Both the position numbers and the translations under genes were made by a program. Shown here one piece after another: positions 1 to 13,700 of a stretch of 64,000 bases of DNA (its first letter is position 1; each line of letters begins with the position of its first letter). The notes beneath the pieces are model-generated. The model saw only the letters and a program-made list of their open reading frames with translations. It had not been told where the DNA came from and did not search any database. This DNA comes from Hydractinia symbiolongicarpus (taxonomy: Eukaryota; Cnidaria; Hydrozoa; Anthoathecata; Hydractiniidae), in the NCBI RefSeq assembly GCF_029227915.1, contig NC_079880.1:30189501-30253500 (forward strand), given 5' to 3'.

Positions 1-1150
1 ATGAAAACATTTTTGAAAACTACAAGTCTCATGCGTTTTAGTGGTGAAAAGATAATTTAAAAAATCGTTTTGGAAATGAGTTTACTCACAGGGTACTTTC
101 TTTGTATACATTCGACTATACGGGTCAAGCCCGGGATTTACGGGAAATCGCGGATTTGCGTTTGCCGGCGATTAAACCACTTTCATTAAGCGTCTCATCA
201 AAAATGAAAACATTTTTGAAAACTACAAGTCTCATGCGTTTTAGTAGTGAAAAGATAATTTAAAAAATCGTTTTGGAAATGAGTTTACTCACAGGGTACT
301 TTCTTTGTATACATTCGACTAGACGGGCCGAGTCCGGGATTTACAGGAAGTCGCGGGTTTTCGTTTGCCGGCAATTCAACTTCTTTTATTCAGCGTCTCA
401 TCAAAAATGAAAACATTTTTAAAAACGACAAGTCTCATGGGCTTTAGTGATGAAAAAATAATTTAAAAAATCGTTCGGGAAAAGAGTTTACTCCCTGGGT
501 ACTTTCTTTGTATACTTTAGACTATACGGTCCAAGCCCGGGATTTACGGGAAATCGCGGGTTTTCGTTTGCCGGCGATTAAACTTCTTTTATTCAGCGTC
601 TCATTAAAAATGAAAACATTTTTGAAAACTACAAGCCTTATGCGTTTTAGTGGTGAAAAAATGATTTAAAAAATCGTTCTGGAAATGAGTTAACTCACAG
701 GGTACTTTCTTTGTATACTTTTGACTATACGGGCCAAGCCCGGGATTTACGGGAAATGGCGGGATTTCGTTTGCCGGCGATTAAACTTTTTTCATTCAGT
801 GTATCATCAGAAATGAAAACATTTTTGAAAACTACAAGTCTCATGCGTTTTAGTGGTGAAAAGATAATTTAAAAAATCGTTTTGGAAATGAGTTTACTCA
901 CAGGGTACTTTCTTTGTATACATTCGACTATACGGGTCAAGCCCGGGATTTACGGGAAATCGCGGGTTTTCGTTTGCCGGCGATTAAACCACTTTCATTA
1001 AGCGTCTCATCAAAAATGAAAACATTTTTGAAAACTACAAGTCTCATGCGTTTTAGTAGTGAAAAGATAATTTAAGAAATCGTTTTGGAAATGAGTTTAC
1101 TCACAGGGTACTTTCTTTGTATACATTCGACTATACGGGCCAAGCCCGGG
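1..1150 (+). repeat. Tetramer (812-bp) tandem duplication
   Basis: Bases 1 to about 340 recur at 813 to about 1,150, a shift of exactly four 203-bp units. Shared rare variants identify the pair: CGGGTCAAGCC at 120 and 932, and TTAGTAGTGA at 241 and 1053, where most monomers have CGGGCCAAGCC and TTAGTGGTGA. Similarity drops after about 1,150, where one copy has GACTAGACGG and the other GACTATACGG. Confidence 0.75.
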
Positions 1151-1405
1151 ATTTACAGGAAATCGCGGGTTTTCGCTTGCCGGCGATTAAACCACCTTCA
1201 TTAAGCGTCTCATCAAAAATGAAAACATTTCTGAAATCTACAAGTCTCACGCGTTTTAGTGGTGAAAAAAGAATTTAAAAAATCGTTTGGGAAATGAGTT
1301 TACTTCCTGGGTACTTTCTTTGTATACTTTTGACTACACGGACCGAGTCCGGGGTTTACAGGAAGTCGCGGGTTTTCGTTTGCCGGCGATTAAACTTTTT
1401 TAATT

Positions 1406-2015
1406 CAGCGTCTCATTAAAAATGAAAACATTTTTAAAAACTACAAGTCTCATGGGCTTTAGTGGTGAAATAATAATTTAAAAAATCGTTCGGGAAATGA
1501 GTTTACACCCTGGGTACTTTCTTTGTATACTTTTAACTATACGGGCCGAGTCCGGGATTTACGGGAAGTCGCGGGTTTTCGTTTGCCGGCGATTAAACTT
1601 CTTTTATTCAGCGTCTCATCAAAAATGAAAACATTTTTGAAAACTACAAGTCTCATGCGTTTTAGTGGCGAAAAGATAATTTAAAAAATCGTTCGGGAAA
1701 AGTGTTTACTCTCTGGGTACTTTCTTTGTATACTTTTGACTATACGGGCCGAGTCCGGGATTTACGGGAAGTCGCGGGTTTGCGTTTGCCGGGGATTAAA
1801 CTTCTTTTATTCAGCGTCTCATCAAAAATGAAAACATTTTTAAAAACTACAAGTCTCATGGGCTTTAGTGGTGAAATAATAATTTAAAAAATCGTTCGGG
1901 AAATGAGTTTACACCCTGGGTACTTTCTTTGTATACTTTTGACTATACGGGCCGAGTCCGGGATTTACGGTAAATCGCGGGTTTTCGTTTGCCGGCGATT
2001 AAACTTCCTTTATTC
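1406..2015 (+). repeat. Dimer (406-bp) duplication in the left block
   Basis: The linked variants GGGCTTTAGTGG, GAAATAATAATTT and TTACACCCTGGG occur around 1,450 to 1,512 and again around 1,856 to 1,918, a shift of 406 bp. They are the complement of the S/F-type variants (AAAGCCCATGAG, CAGGGTGTAAAC) found across the central block, so the same monomer lineage exists on both strands. Confidence 0.65.
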
Positions 2016-2497
2016 AGCGTCTCATCAAAAATGAAAACATTTTTGAAAACTACAAGTCTTATGCGTTTTAGTGGTGAAAAAATAATTTAAAAAATCGTTC
2101 TGGAAATGAGTTTACTCACAGGGTACTTTCTTTGTATACATTCGACTATACGGGCCAAGCCTGGGATTTACGGGAAATCGCGGGATTTCGTTTGCCGGCG
2201 ATTAAACCTCTTTCATTAAGCGTCTCATCAAAAATGAAAACATTTTTGAAAACTGCAAGTCTCATGCGTTTTAGTGGTGAAAAGATAATTTAAAAAATCG
2301 TTTTGGAAATGAGTTTACTCACAGGGTACTTTCTTTGTATACATTCGACTATACGGGCCAAGCCCGGGATTTACGGGAAATCGCGGGTTTTCGTTTGCCG
2401 GCTATTAAACCACTTTCATTAACCGTCTCATCAAAAATGAAAACATTTCTGAAAACTACAAGTCTCATGCGTTTTAGTGGTGAAAAAATAATTTAAA

Positions 2498-2502
2498 AAA
2501 TC
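2498..2502. other. Orientation-switch junction 1 (plus to minus sense)
   Basis: Upstream sequence follows the A sense through TTTAAAAAATC. From AAATCCCGGGCTTGG onward it follows the reverse complement. The five bases AAATC at 2498-2502 fit both sides, so the crossover lies within 5 bp of microhomology. Counting the ATG at 2437 as phase 1, the left array stops near phase 66, and the inverted array starts at the complement of about phase 135-139. No foreign sequence sits at the join. Confidence 0.93.
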
Positions 2503-3930
2503 CCGGGCTTGGCCCGTATAGTCGAATGTATGCAAAGAAAGTACCCTGTGAGTAAACTCATTTCCAGAACGATTTTTTAAATTATTTTTTCACCACTAAA
2601 ACGCATAAGACTTGTAGTTTTTAAAAATATTTTCATTTTTGATGAGATGCTGAATAAAGGAGGTTTAATCGCCGGTAAACGAAAACCCGCGATTTCCCGT
2701 AAATCCCAGGCTTGGCCCGTATAGTCAAAAGTCTACAAAGAAAGTACCCAGGTAGTAAACTCATTTCCCGAACGATTTTTTAATTTATTTTTTCACCACT
2801 AAAACACATGAGACTTGTAGTTTTCAAAAATGTTTTCATTTTTGATGAGACGCTGAATAAAAGAAGTTTAATCGCCGGAAAACGAAAACCTTCGATTTTT
2901 CTATAAATCCCGGACTCGGCCCGTATAGTCAAAAGTATACAAAGAAAGTACCCAGGGAGTAAACTCATTTCCGGAACGATTTTTTAAATTATTTTTTCAC
3001 CACTAAAACGCATGAGACTGGTAGTTTTCAAAAATGTTTTCATTTTTGATGAGACGCTGAATAAAAGAAGTTTAATCGCCGGCAAACGAAAACCCGCGAC
3101 TTCCCGTAAATCCCGGACTCGGCCCGTATAGTCAAAAGTATACAAAGAAAGTACCCAGGGAGTAAACTCATTTCCCAAACGATTTTTTAAATTATTTTTT
3201 CACCACTAAAACGCATGAGACTTGTAGTTTTCAGAAATGTTTTCATTTGTGATGAGACGCTTAATGAAAGTTGTTTAATCGCCGGCAAACGAAAACCTGC
3301 GATTTCCCGTAAATCCCGGGCTTGGCCCGTATAGTTGAATGTATACAAAGAAAGTACCCGGTGAGTAAACTCATTTCCAAAACGATTTTTTAAATTATCT
3401 TTTCACCACTAAAACGCATGAGACTTGTAGTTTTCAAAAATGTTTTCATTTTTGATGAGACGCTGAATGAAAGAAGTTTAATCGCCGGCAAACGAAAACC
3501 TGCGATTTCCTGAAAATCCTGGACTCGGCCCGTATAGTCAAAAGCATACAAAGAAAGTACCCAGGGTGTAAACTCATTTCCCGAACGATTTTTAAAATTA
3601 TTATTTCACCACTAAAGCCCGTGAGACTTGTAGTTTTTAAAAATGTTTTCATTTTTAATGAAACGCTGAATTAAAGAAGTTTAAACGCCGGCAAACGAAA
3701 ACCCGCGACTTCCTGTAAACCCCGGACTCGGCCCGTGTAGTCAAAAGTATACAAAGAAAGTACCCAGGGAGTAAACTCATTTCCCGAACGATTTTTTAAA
3801 TTATTTTTTCACCACTAAAACGCTTGAGACTTGTAGTTTTCAGAAATGTTTTCATTTTTGATGAGACGCTTAATGAAAGTGGTTTAATCGCCGGCAAACG
3901 AAAACCCGCGATTTCCCGTAAATCCCTGGC

Positions 3931-6900
3931 TTGGCACGTATAGTCAAGTGTATACAAAGAAGGTACCCAGGGAGTAAACTCATTTCCCGAACGATTTTTT
4001 ATACTATTTTTTCACTACTAAAACGCAAGAGACTTGTAGTTTTCAAAAATGTTTTCATTTTTGATGAGACGCTGAATAAAAGAAGTTTAATCGCCGGCAA
4101 ACGAAAACCCGTGATTTCCCGTAAATCCCTGGCTTGGCCCGTATAGTCAAAGGTATACAAGGAAGGTACCCAGGGAGTAAACTCATTTCCCGAACGATTT
4201 TTTATACTATTTTTTCACTACTAAAACGCCAGAGACTTGTAGTTTTCAAAAATGTTTTCATTTTTGATGAGACGCTGAATAAAAGAAGTTTAATCGCCGG
4301 CAAACGAAAACCCGTGATTTCCCGTAAATCCCGGGCTTGGCCCGTATAGTCGAATGTATACAAAGAAAGTACCCTGTGAGTAAACTCACTTCCAGAAGGA
4401 TTTTTTATATTATTTTTTCACCACTAAAACGCATGAGACTTGTAGTTTTCAAAAATGTTTTCATTTTTGATGAGACGCTGAATAAAAGAAGTTTAATCGC
4501 CGGCAAACGAAAACCCGCCATTTCCCGTAAACCCCGGACTCGGCCCGCATAATCAAAAGTATACAAAGAAAGTACCCAGGGAGTAAACTCATTTCCCGAA
4601 CGATTTTTTAAATTATTTTTTCACCACTAAAACGCATGAGACTTGTAGTTTTCAAAAATGTTTTCATTTTTGATGAGACGCTGAATAAAAGAAGTTTAAT
4701 CGCCGGCAAACGAAAACCTACGATTTCCCGTAAATCCCGGACTCGGCCCGTATAGTCAAAAGTATACAAAGAAAGTACCCAGGGTGTAAACTCATTTCCC
4801 GAACGATTTTTTAAATTATTATTTCACCACTAAAGCCCATGAGACTTGTAGTTTTTAAAAATGTTTTCATTTTTGATGAGACGCTGAATTAAATGAGTTT
4901 AATCGCCGGCAAACGAAAACCCGCGACTTCCTGTAAACCCCGGACTCGGCCCGTGTAGTCAAAAGTATACAAAGAAAGTACCCAGGGAGTAAACTCATTT
5001 CCCGACCGATTTTTTAAATTATTTTTTCACCACGAAAACGCTTGAGACTTGTAGTTTTCAGAAATGTTTTAATTTTTGATGAGACGCCTAATGAAAGTGG
5101 TTTAATCGCCGGCAAACGAAAACCCGCGATTTCCCGTAAATCCCTGGCTTGGCCCGTATAGTCAAAGGTATACAAAGAAGGTACCCAGGGAGTAAACTCA
5201 TTTCCCGAACGATTTTTTATACTATTTTTTCACTACTAAAACGCAAGAGACTTGTAGTTTTCAAAAATGTTTTCATTTTTGATGAGACGCTGAATAAAAG
5301 AAGTTTAATCGCCGGCAAACGAAAACCCGTGATTTCCCGTAAATCCCTGGCTTGGCCCGTATAGTCAAAGGTATACAAAGAAGGTACCCAGGGAGTAAAC
5401 TCATTTCCCGAACGATTTTTTATACTATTTTTTCACTACTAAAACGCAAGAGACTTGTAGTTTTCAAAAATGTTTTCATTTTTGATGAGACGCTGAATAA
5501 AAGAAGTTTAATCGCCGGCAAACGAAAACCCGTGATTTCCCGTAAATCCCGGGCTTGGCCCGTATAGTCGAATTTATACAAAGAAAGTACCCTGTGAGTA
5601 AACTCACTTCCAGAAGGATTTTTTATATTACTTTTTCACCACTAAAACGCATGAGACTTGTAGTTTTCAAAAATGTTTTCATTCTTGATGAGACGCTGAA
5701 TAAAAGAAGTTTAATCGCCGGCAAACGAAAACCCGTGATTTCCCGTAAATCCCGGGCTTGGCCCGTATAGTCGAATTTATACAAAGAAAGTACCCTGTGA
5801 GTAAACTCACTTCCAGAAGGATTTTTTATATTACTTTTTCACCACTAAAACGCATGAGACTTGTAGTTTTCAAAAATGTTTTCATTCTTGATGAGACGCT
5901 GAATAAAAGAAGTTTAATCGCCGGCAAACAAAAACCCGCCATTTCCCGTAAACCCCGGACTCAGCCCGCATAATCAAAAGTATACAAAGAAAGTACCCAG
6001 GGAGTAAACTCATTTCCCGAACGATTTTTTAAATTATTTTTTCACCACTAAAACGCATGAGACTTGTAGTTTTCAAAAATGTTTTCATTTTTGATGAGAC
6101 GCTGAATAAAAGAAGTTTAATCGCCGGCAAACGAAAACCTACGATTTCCCGTAAATCCCGGACTCGGCCCGTATAGTCAAAAGTATACAAAGAAAGTACC
6201 CAGGGTGTAAACTCATTTCCCGAACGATTTTTTAAATTATTATTTCACCACTAAAGCCCATGAGACTTGTAGTTTTTAAAAATGTTTTCATTTTTGATGA
6301 GACGCTGAATTAAAGGAGTTTAATCGCCGGCAAACGAAAACCCGCGACTTCCTGTAAACCCCGGACTCGGCCCGTGTAGTCAAAAGTATACAAAGAAAGT
6401 ACCCAGGGAGTAAACTCATTTCCCGACCGATTTTTTAAATTATTTTTTCACCACTAAAACGCTTGAGACTTGTAGTTTTCAGAAATGTTTTAATTTTTGA
6501 TGAGACGCCTAATGAAAGTGGTTTAATCGCCGGCAAACGAAAACCCGCGATTTCCCGTAAATCCCTGGCTTGGCCCGTATAGTCAAAGGTATACAAAGAA
6601 GGTACCCAGGGAGTAAACTCATTTCCCGAACGATTTTTTATACTATTTTTTCACTACTAAAACGCAAGAGACTTGTAGTTTTCAAAAATGTTTTCATTTT
6701 TGATGAGACGCTGAATAAAAGAAGTTTAATCGCCGGCAAACGAAAACCCGTGATTTCCCGTAAATCCCTGGCTTGGCCCGTATAGTCAAAGGTATACAAA
6801 GAAGGTACCCAGGGAGTAAACTCATTTCCCGAACGATTTTTTATACTATTTTTTCACTACTAAAACGCAAGAGACTTGTAGTTTTCAAAAATGTTTTCAT

Positions 6901-7787
6901 TTTTGATGAGACGCTGAATAAAAGAAGTTTAATCGCCGGCAAACGAAAACCCGCGATTTCCCGTAAATCCCGGGCTTGGCCCGTATAGTCGAATTTATAC
7001 AAAGAAAGTACCCTGTGAGTAAACTCACTTCCAGAAGGATTTTTTATATTACTTTTTCACCACTAAAACGCATGAGACTTGTAGTTTTCAAAAATGTTTT
7101 CATTCTTGATGAGACGCTGAATAAAAGAAGTTTAATCGCCGGCAAACGAAAACCCGCCATTTCCCGTAAACCCCGGACTCGGCCCGCATAATCAAAAGTA
7201 TACAAAGAAAGTACCCAGGGAGTAAACTCATTTCCCGAACGATTTTTTAAATTATTTTTTCACCACTAAAACGCATGAGACTTGTAGTTTTCAAAAATGT
7301 TTTCATTTTTGATGAGACGCTGAATAAAAGAAGTTTAATCGCCGGCAAACGAAAACCTACGATTTCCCGTAAATCCCGGACTCGGCCCGTATAGTCAAAA
7401 GTATACAAAGAAAGTACCCAGGGTGTAAACTCATTTCCCGAACGATTTTTTAAATTATTATTTCACCACTAAAGCCCATGAGACTTGTAGTTTTTAAAAA
7501 TGTTTTCATTTTTGATGAGACGCTGAATTAAAGGAGTTTAATCGCCGGCAAACGAAAACCCGCGACTTCCTGTAAACCCCGGACTCGGCCCATGTAGTCA
7601 AAAGTATACAAAGAAAGTACCCAGGGAGTAAACTCATTTCTGGACCGATTTTTTAAATTATTTTTTCACCACTAAAACGCGTGAGACTTGTAGTTTTCAG
7701 AAATGTTTTTATTTTTGATGAGACGCTTAATGAAAGTGGTTTAATCGCCGGCAAACGAAAACCCGCGATTTCCCGTAAATCCCTGGC
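3931..7787 (-). repeat. Canonical six-monomer higher-order repeat (1,218 bp), three copies
   Basis: Monomer anchors at 3931, 4134, 4337, 4540, 4743 and 4946 form the series G, G, C, U, S, T. G has CTGGCTTGG, CAAAGG and TTTTTATACTATT. C has GTCGAATGT and ACTCACTTCCAGAAGG. U has CCCGCATAATC. S has CAGGGTGTAAAC and AAAGCCCATGAG. T has CCCGTGTAGTC and CCCGACCG. The series repeats from 5149 (seven monomers, because C is doubled at 5555 and 5758) and from 6570 to 7788 (six monomers). Steps between copies are 1,218, 1,421 and 1,218 bp. Confidence 0.88.
5555..5960 (-). repeat. Single-monomer tandem duplication inside a higher-order unit
   Basis: Adjacent monomers anchored at 5555 and 5758 both carry GTCGAATTTATAC and CATTCTTGATGAG. 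These variants otherwise appear together only in the C monomer at 6976. The extra copy makes this higher-order unit a heptamer. The second copy ends with the C-to-U tail, while the first ends with a C-to-C tail. Confidence 0.8.
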
Positions 7788-10700
7788 TTGGCCCGTATAG
7801 TCAAAGGTATACAAAGAAGGTACCCAGGGAGTAAACTCATTTCCCGAACGATTTTTTATACTATTTTTTCACTACTAAAACGCAAGAGACTTGTAGTTTT
7901 CAAAAATGTTTTCATTTTTTATGATACGCTTAATAAAAGAAGTTTAATCGCCGCCAAACGAAAACCCGTGATTTCCCGTAAATCCCTGGCTTGGCCAGTA
8001 TAGTCAAAGGTATATAAAGAAGGTACCCTGGGAGTAAACTCATTTCCCGAACGATTTTTTATACTATTTTTTCACTACTAAAACGCAAGAGACTTGTAGT
8101 TTTCAAAAATGTTTTCATTTTTGATGAGACGCTGAATAAAAGTAGTTTAATCGCCGGCAAACGAAAACCCGTGATTTCCCGTAAATCCCGGGCTTGGCCC
8201 GTATAGTCGAATGTATACAAAGAAAGTACCCTGTGAGTAAACTCACTTCCAGAAGGATTTTTTATATTATTTTTTCACCACTAAAACGCATGAGACTTGT
8301 AGTTTTCAAAAATGTTTTCATTTTTGATGAGACGCTGAATAAAAGAAGTTTAATCGCCGGCAAACGAAAACCCGCCATTTCCCGTAAACCCCGGACTCAG
8401 CCCGCATAATCAAAAGTATACAAAGAAAGTACCCAGGGAGTAAACTCATTTCCCGAACGATTTTTTAAATTATTTTTTCACCACTAAAACGCATGAGACT
8501 TGTAGTTTTCAGAAATGTTTTCATTTGTGATGAGACGCTTAATGAAATTGGTTTAATCGCCGGCAAACGAAAACCCGCGATTTCCCGTAAATCCCACACT
8601 CGGCCCGTATAGTCAAAAGTATACAAAGAAAGTACCCAGGGTGTAAACTCATTTCCCGAACGATTTTTTAAATTATTTTTTCACCACTAAAGCCCATGAG
8701 ACTTGTAGTTTTTAAAAATGTTTTCATTTTTGATGAGACGCTGAATAAAAGAAGTTTAATCGCCGGCAAACGAAGACCCGCGATTTCCCGTAAATCCCGG
8801 ACTCGGCCCGTATAGTCAAAAGTATACAAAGAAAGTACCCAGGGAGTAAACTCATTTCCCGAACAATTTTTTAAATTATTTTTTCACCACTAAAACGCAT
8901 GAGACTTGTAGTTTTCAGAAATGTTTTCATTTGTGATGAGACGCTTAATGAAAGTGGTTTAATCGCCGGCAAACGAAAACCCGCGATTTCCCGTAAATCC
9001 CGGGCTTGGCCCGTATAGTCGAATGTATACAAAGAAAGTACCCAGGGAGTAAACTCATTTCCCGAACGATTTTTTATACTATTTTTTCACTACTAAAACG
9101 CATGAGACTTGTAGTTTTCAGAAATGTTTTCATTTTTGATGAGACGCTGAATAAAAGAAGTTTAATCGCCGGCAAACGAAAACCCGCCATTTCCCGCAAA
9201 CCCCGGACTCGGCCCGTATAATCAAAAGTATACAAAAAACGTACCCAGGGAGTAAACTCATTTCCCGAACGATTTTTTAAATTATTTTTTCACCACTAAA
9301 ACGCATGAGACTTGTAGTTTTCAAAAATGTTTTCATTTTTGATGAGACGCTGAATAAAAGAAGTTTAATCGCCGGCAAACGAAAACCCGCGAGTTCCCGT
9401 AAATCCCGGACTCGGCCCGTATAGTCAAAAGTATACAAAGAAGGTACCCAGGGAGTAAACTCATTTCCCGACCGATTTTTTAAATTATTTTTTCACCACT
9501 AAAACGCTTGAGACTTGTAGTTTTCAGAAATGTTTTAATTTTTGATGAGACGCTTAATGAAAGTGGTTTAATCGCCGGCAAACGAAAACCCGCGATTTCC
9601 CGTAAATCCCTGGCTTGGCCCGTATAGTCAAAGGTATACAAAGAAGGTACCCAGGGAGTAAACTCATTTCCCGAACGATTTTTTATACTATTTTTTCACT
9701 ACTAAAACGCAAGAGACTTGTAGTTTTCAAAAATGTTTTCATTTTTGATGAGACGCTGAATAAAAGAAGTTTAATCGCCGGCAAACGAAAACCCGTGATT
9801 TCCCGTAAATCCCTGGCTTGGCCCGTATAGTCAAAGGTATACAAAGAAGGTACCCAGGGAGTAAACTCATTTCCCGAACGATTTTTTATACTATTTTTTC
9901 ACTACTAAAACGCAAGAGACTTGTAGTTTTCAAAAATGTTTTCATTTTTGATGAGACGCTGAATAAAAGAAGTTTAATCGCCGGCAAACGAAAACCCGTG
10001 ATTTCCCGTAAATCCCGGGCTTGGCCCGTATAGTCGAATGTATACAAAGAAAGTACCCTGTGAGTAAACTCACTTCCAGAAGGATTTTTTATATTACTTT
10101 TTCACCACTAAAACGCATGAGACTTGTAGTTTTCAAAAATGTTTTCATTCTTGATGAGACGCTGAATAAAAGAAGTTTAATCGCCGGCAAACGAAAACCC
10201 GCCATTTCCCGTAAACCCCGGACTCGGCCCGCATAATCAAAAGTATACAAAGAAAGTACCCAGGGAGTAAACTCATTTCCCGAACGATTTTTTAAATTAT
10301 TTTTTCACCACTAAAACGCATGAGACTTGTAGTTTTCAAAAATGTTTTCATTTTTGATGAGACGCTGAATAAAAGAAGTTTAATCGCCGGCAAACGAAAA
10401 CCTACGATTTCCCGTAAATCCCGGACTCGGCCCGTATAGTCAAAAGTATACAAAGAAAGTACCCAGGGTGTAAACTCATTTCCCGAACGATTTTTTAAAT
10501 TATTATTTCACCACTAAAGCCCATGAGACTTGTAGTTTTTAAAAATGTTTTCATTTTTGATGAGACGCTGAATTAAAGGAGTTTAATTGCCGGCAAACGA
10601 AAACCCGCGACTTCCTGTAAACCCCGGACTCGGCCCATGTAGTCAAAAGTATACAAAGAAAGTACCCAGGGAGTAAACTCATTTCCCGACCGATTTTTTA

Positions 10701-13700
10701 AATTATTTTTTCACCACTAAAACGCATGAGACTTGTAGTTTTCAAAAATGTTTTCATTTTTGATGAGACGCTGAATAAAAGAAGTTTAATCGCCGGCAAA
10801 CGAAAACCTACGATTTCCCGTAAATCCCGGACTTGGCCCGTATAGTCAAAAGTATACAAAGAAAGTACCCAGGGTGTAAACTCATTTCCCGAACGATTTT
10901 TTAAATTATTATTTCACCACTAAAGCCCATGAGACTTGTAGTTTTTAAAAATGTTTTCATTTTTGATGAGACGCTGAATTAAAGGAGTTTAATCGCCGGC
11001 AAACGAAAACCCGCGACTTCCTGTAAACCCCGGACTCGGCCCATGTAGTCAAAAGTATACAAAGAAAGTACCCAGGGAGTAAACTCATTTCTGGACCGAT
11101 TTTTTAAATTATTTTTTCACCACTAAAACGCGTGAGACTTGTAGTTTTCAGAAATGTTTTTATTTTTGATGAGACGCTTAATGAAAGTGGTTTAATCGCC
11201 GGCAAACGAAAACCTGCGATTTCCCGTAAATCCCTGGCTTGGCCCGTATAGTCAAAGGTATACAAAGAAGGTACCCAGGGAGTAAACTCATTTCCCGAAC
11301 GATTTTTTATACTATTTTTTCACTACTAAAACGCAAGAGACTTGTAGTTTTCAAAAATGTTTTCATTTTTTATGATACGCTTAATAAAAGAAGTTTAATC
11401 GCCGGCAAACGAAAACCCGTGATTTCCCGTAAATCCCTGGCTTGGCCAGTATAGTCAAAGGTATATAAAGAAGGTACCCTGGGAGTAAACTCATTTCCCG
11501 AACGATTTTTTATACTATTTTTTCACTACTAAAACGCAAGAGACTTGTAGTTTTCAAAAATGTTTTCATTTTTGATGAGACGCTGAATAAAAGTAGTTTA
11601 ATCGCCGGCAAACGAAAACCCGTGATTTCCCGTAAATCCCGGGCTTGGCCCGTATAGTCGAATGTATACAAAGAAAGTACCCTGTGAGTAAACTCACTTC
11701 CAGAAGGATTTTTTATATTATTTTTTCACCACTAAAACGCATGAGACTTGTAGTTTTCAAAAATGTTTTCATTTTTGATGAGACGCTGAATAAAAGAAGT
11801 TTAATCGCCGGCAAACGAAAACCCGCCATTTCCCGTAAACCCCGGACTCAGCCCGCATAATCAAAAGTATACAAAGAAAGTACCCAGGGAGTAAACTCAT
11901 TTCCCGAACGATTTTTTAAATTATTTTTTCACCACTAAAACGCATGAGACTTGTAGTTTTCAGAAATGTTTTCATTTGTGATGAGACGCTTAATGAAATT
12001 GGTTTAATCGCCGGCAAACGAAAACCCGCGATTTCCCGTAAATCCCACACTCGGCCCGTATAGTCAAAAGTATACAAAGAAAGTACCCAGGGTGTAAACT
12101 CATTTCCCGAACGATTTTTTAAATTATTTTTTCACCACTAAAGCCCATGAGACTTGTAGTTTTTAAAAATGTTTTCATTTTTGATGAGACGCTGAATAAA
12201 AGAAGTTTAATCGCCGGCAAACGAAGACCCGCGATTTCCCGTAAATCCCGGACTCGGCCCGTATAGTCAAAAGTATACAAAGAAAGTACCCAGGGAGTAA
12301 ACTCATTTCCCGAACGATTTTTTAAATTATTTTTTCACCACTAAAACGCATGAGACTTGTAGTTTTCAGAAATGTTTTCATTTGTGATGAGACGCTTAAT
12401 GAAAGTGGTTTAATCGCCGGCAAACGAAAACCCGCGATTTCCCGTAAATCCCGGGCTTGGCCCGTATAGTCGAATGTATACAAAGAAAGTACCCAGGGAG
12501 TAAACTCATTTCCCGAACGATTTTTTATACTATTTTTTCACTACTAAAACGCATGAGACTTGTAGTTTTCAGAAATGTTTTCATTTTTGATGAGACGCTG
12601 AATAAAAGAAGTTTAATCGCCGGCAAACGAAAACCCGCCATTTCCCGCAAACCCCGGACTCGGCCCGTATAATCAAAAGTATACAAAAAACGTACCCAGG
12701 GAGTAAACTCATTTCCCGAACGATTTTTTAAATTATTTTTTCACCACTAAAACGCATGAGACTTGTAGTTTTCAAAAATGTTTTCATTTTTGATGAGACG
12801 CTGAATAAAAGAAGTTTAATCGCCGGCAAACAAAAACCCGCGAGTTCCCGTAAATCCCGGACTCGGCCCGTATAGTCAAAAGTATACAAAGAAGGTACCC
12901 AGGGAGTAAACTCATTTCCCGACCGATTTTTTAAATTATTTTTTCACCACTAAAACGCTTGAGACTTGTAGTTTTCAGAAATGTTTTAATTTTTGATGAG
13001 ACGCTTAATGAAAGTGGTTTAATCGCCGGCAAACGAAAACCCGCGATTTCCCGTAAATCCCTGGCTTGGCCCGTATAGTCAAAGGTATACAAAGAAGGTA
13101 CCCAGGGAGTAAACTCATTTCCCGAACGATTTTTTATACTATTTTTTCACTACTAAAACGCAAGAGACTTGTAGTTTTCAAAAATGTTTTCATTTTTGAT
13201 GAGACGCTGAATAAAAGAAGTTTAATCGCCGGCAAACGAAAACCCGTGATTTCCCGTAAATCCCTGGCTTGGCCCGTATAGTCAAAGGTATACAAAGAAG
13301 GTACCCAGGGAGTAAACTCATTTCCCGAACGATTTTTTATACTATTTTTTCACTACTAAAACGCAAGAGACTTGTAGTTTTCAAAAATGTTTTCATTTTT
13401 GATGAGACGCTGAATAAAAGAAGTTTAATCGCCGGCAAACGAAAACCCGTGATTTCCCGTAAATCCCGGGCTTGGCCCGTATAGTCGAATGTATACAAAG
13501 AAAGTACCCTGTGAGTAAACTCACTTCCAGAAGGATTTTTTATATTACTTTTTCACCACTAAAACGCATGAGACTTGTAGTTTTCAAAAATGTTTTCATT
13601 CTTGATGAGACGCTGAATAAAAGAAGTTTAATCGCCGGCAAACGAAAACCCGCCATTTCCCGTAAACCCCGGACTCGGCCCGCATAATCAAAAGTATACA

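Larger units (their letters stand above)
1..2502 (+). repeat. 203-bp satellite array, left plus-sense block
   Basis: About 12 head-to-tail monomers in A sense, starting exactly at an ATGAAAACATTTTTGAAAAC phase at base 1. Two linked subtypes are visible. One carries CATTCGAC with CAAGCCCGGG and CTCACAGGG. The other carries CTTTTGAC with CGAGTCCGGG and CTCCCTGGG. Divergence between neighbours is higher than in the early inverted block, with scattered substitutions and small indels. The array continues off the left edge. No gene, promoter or mobile element is visible. The short open frames in it are translations of the satellite. Confidence 0.97.

Noticed and set aside
2501-2510. CCCGGG palindrome at the first junction as a recombinase target
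   Set aside because: CCCGGG is a normal part of the CAAGCCCGGG monomer subtype and occurs very many times in the window without a strand switch. The second junction lacks it.
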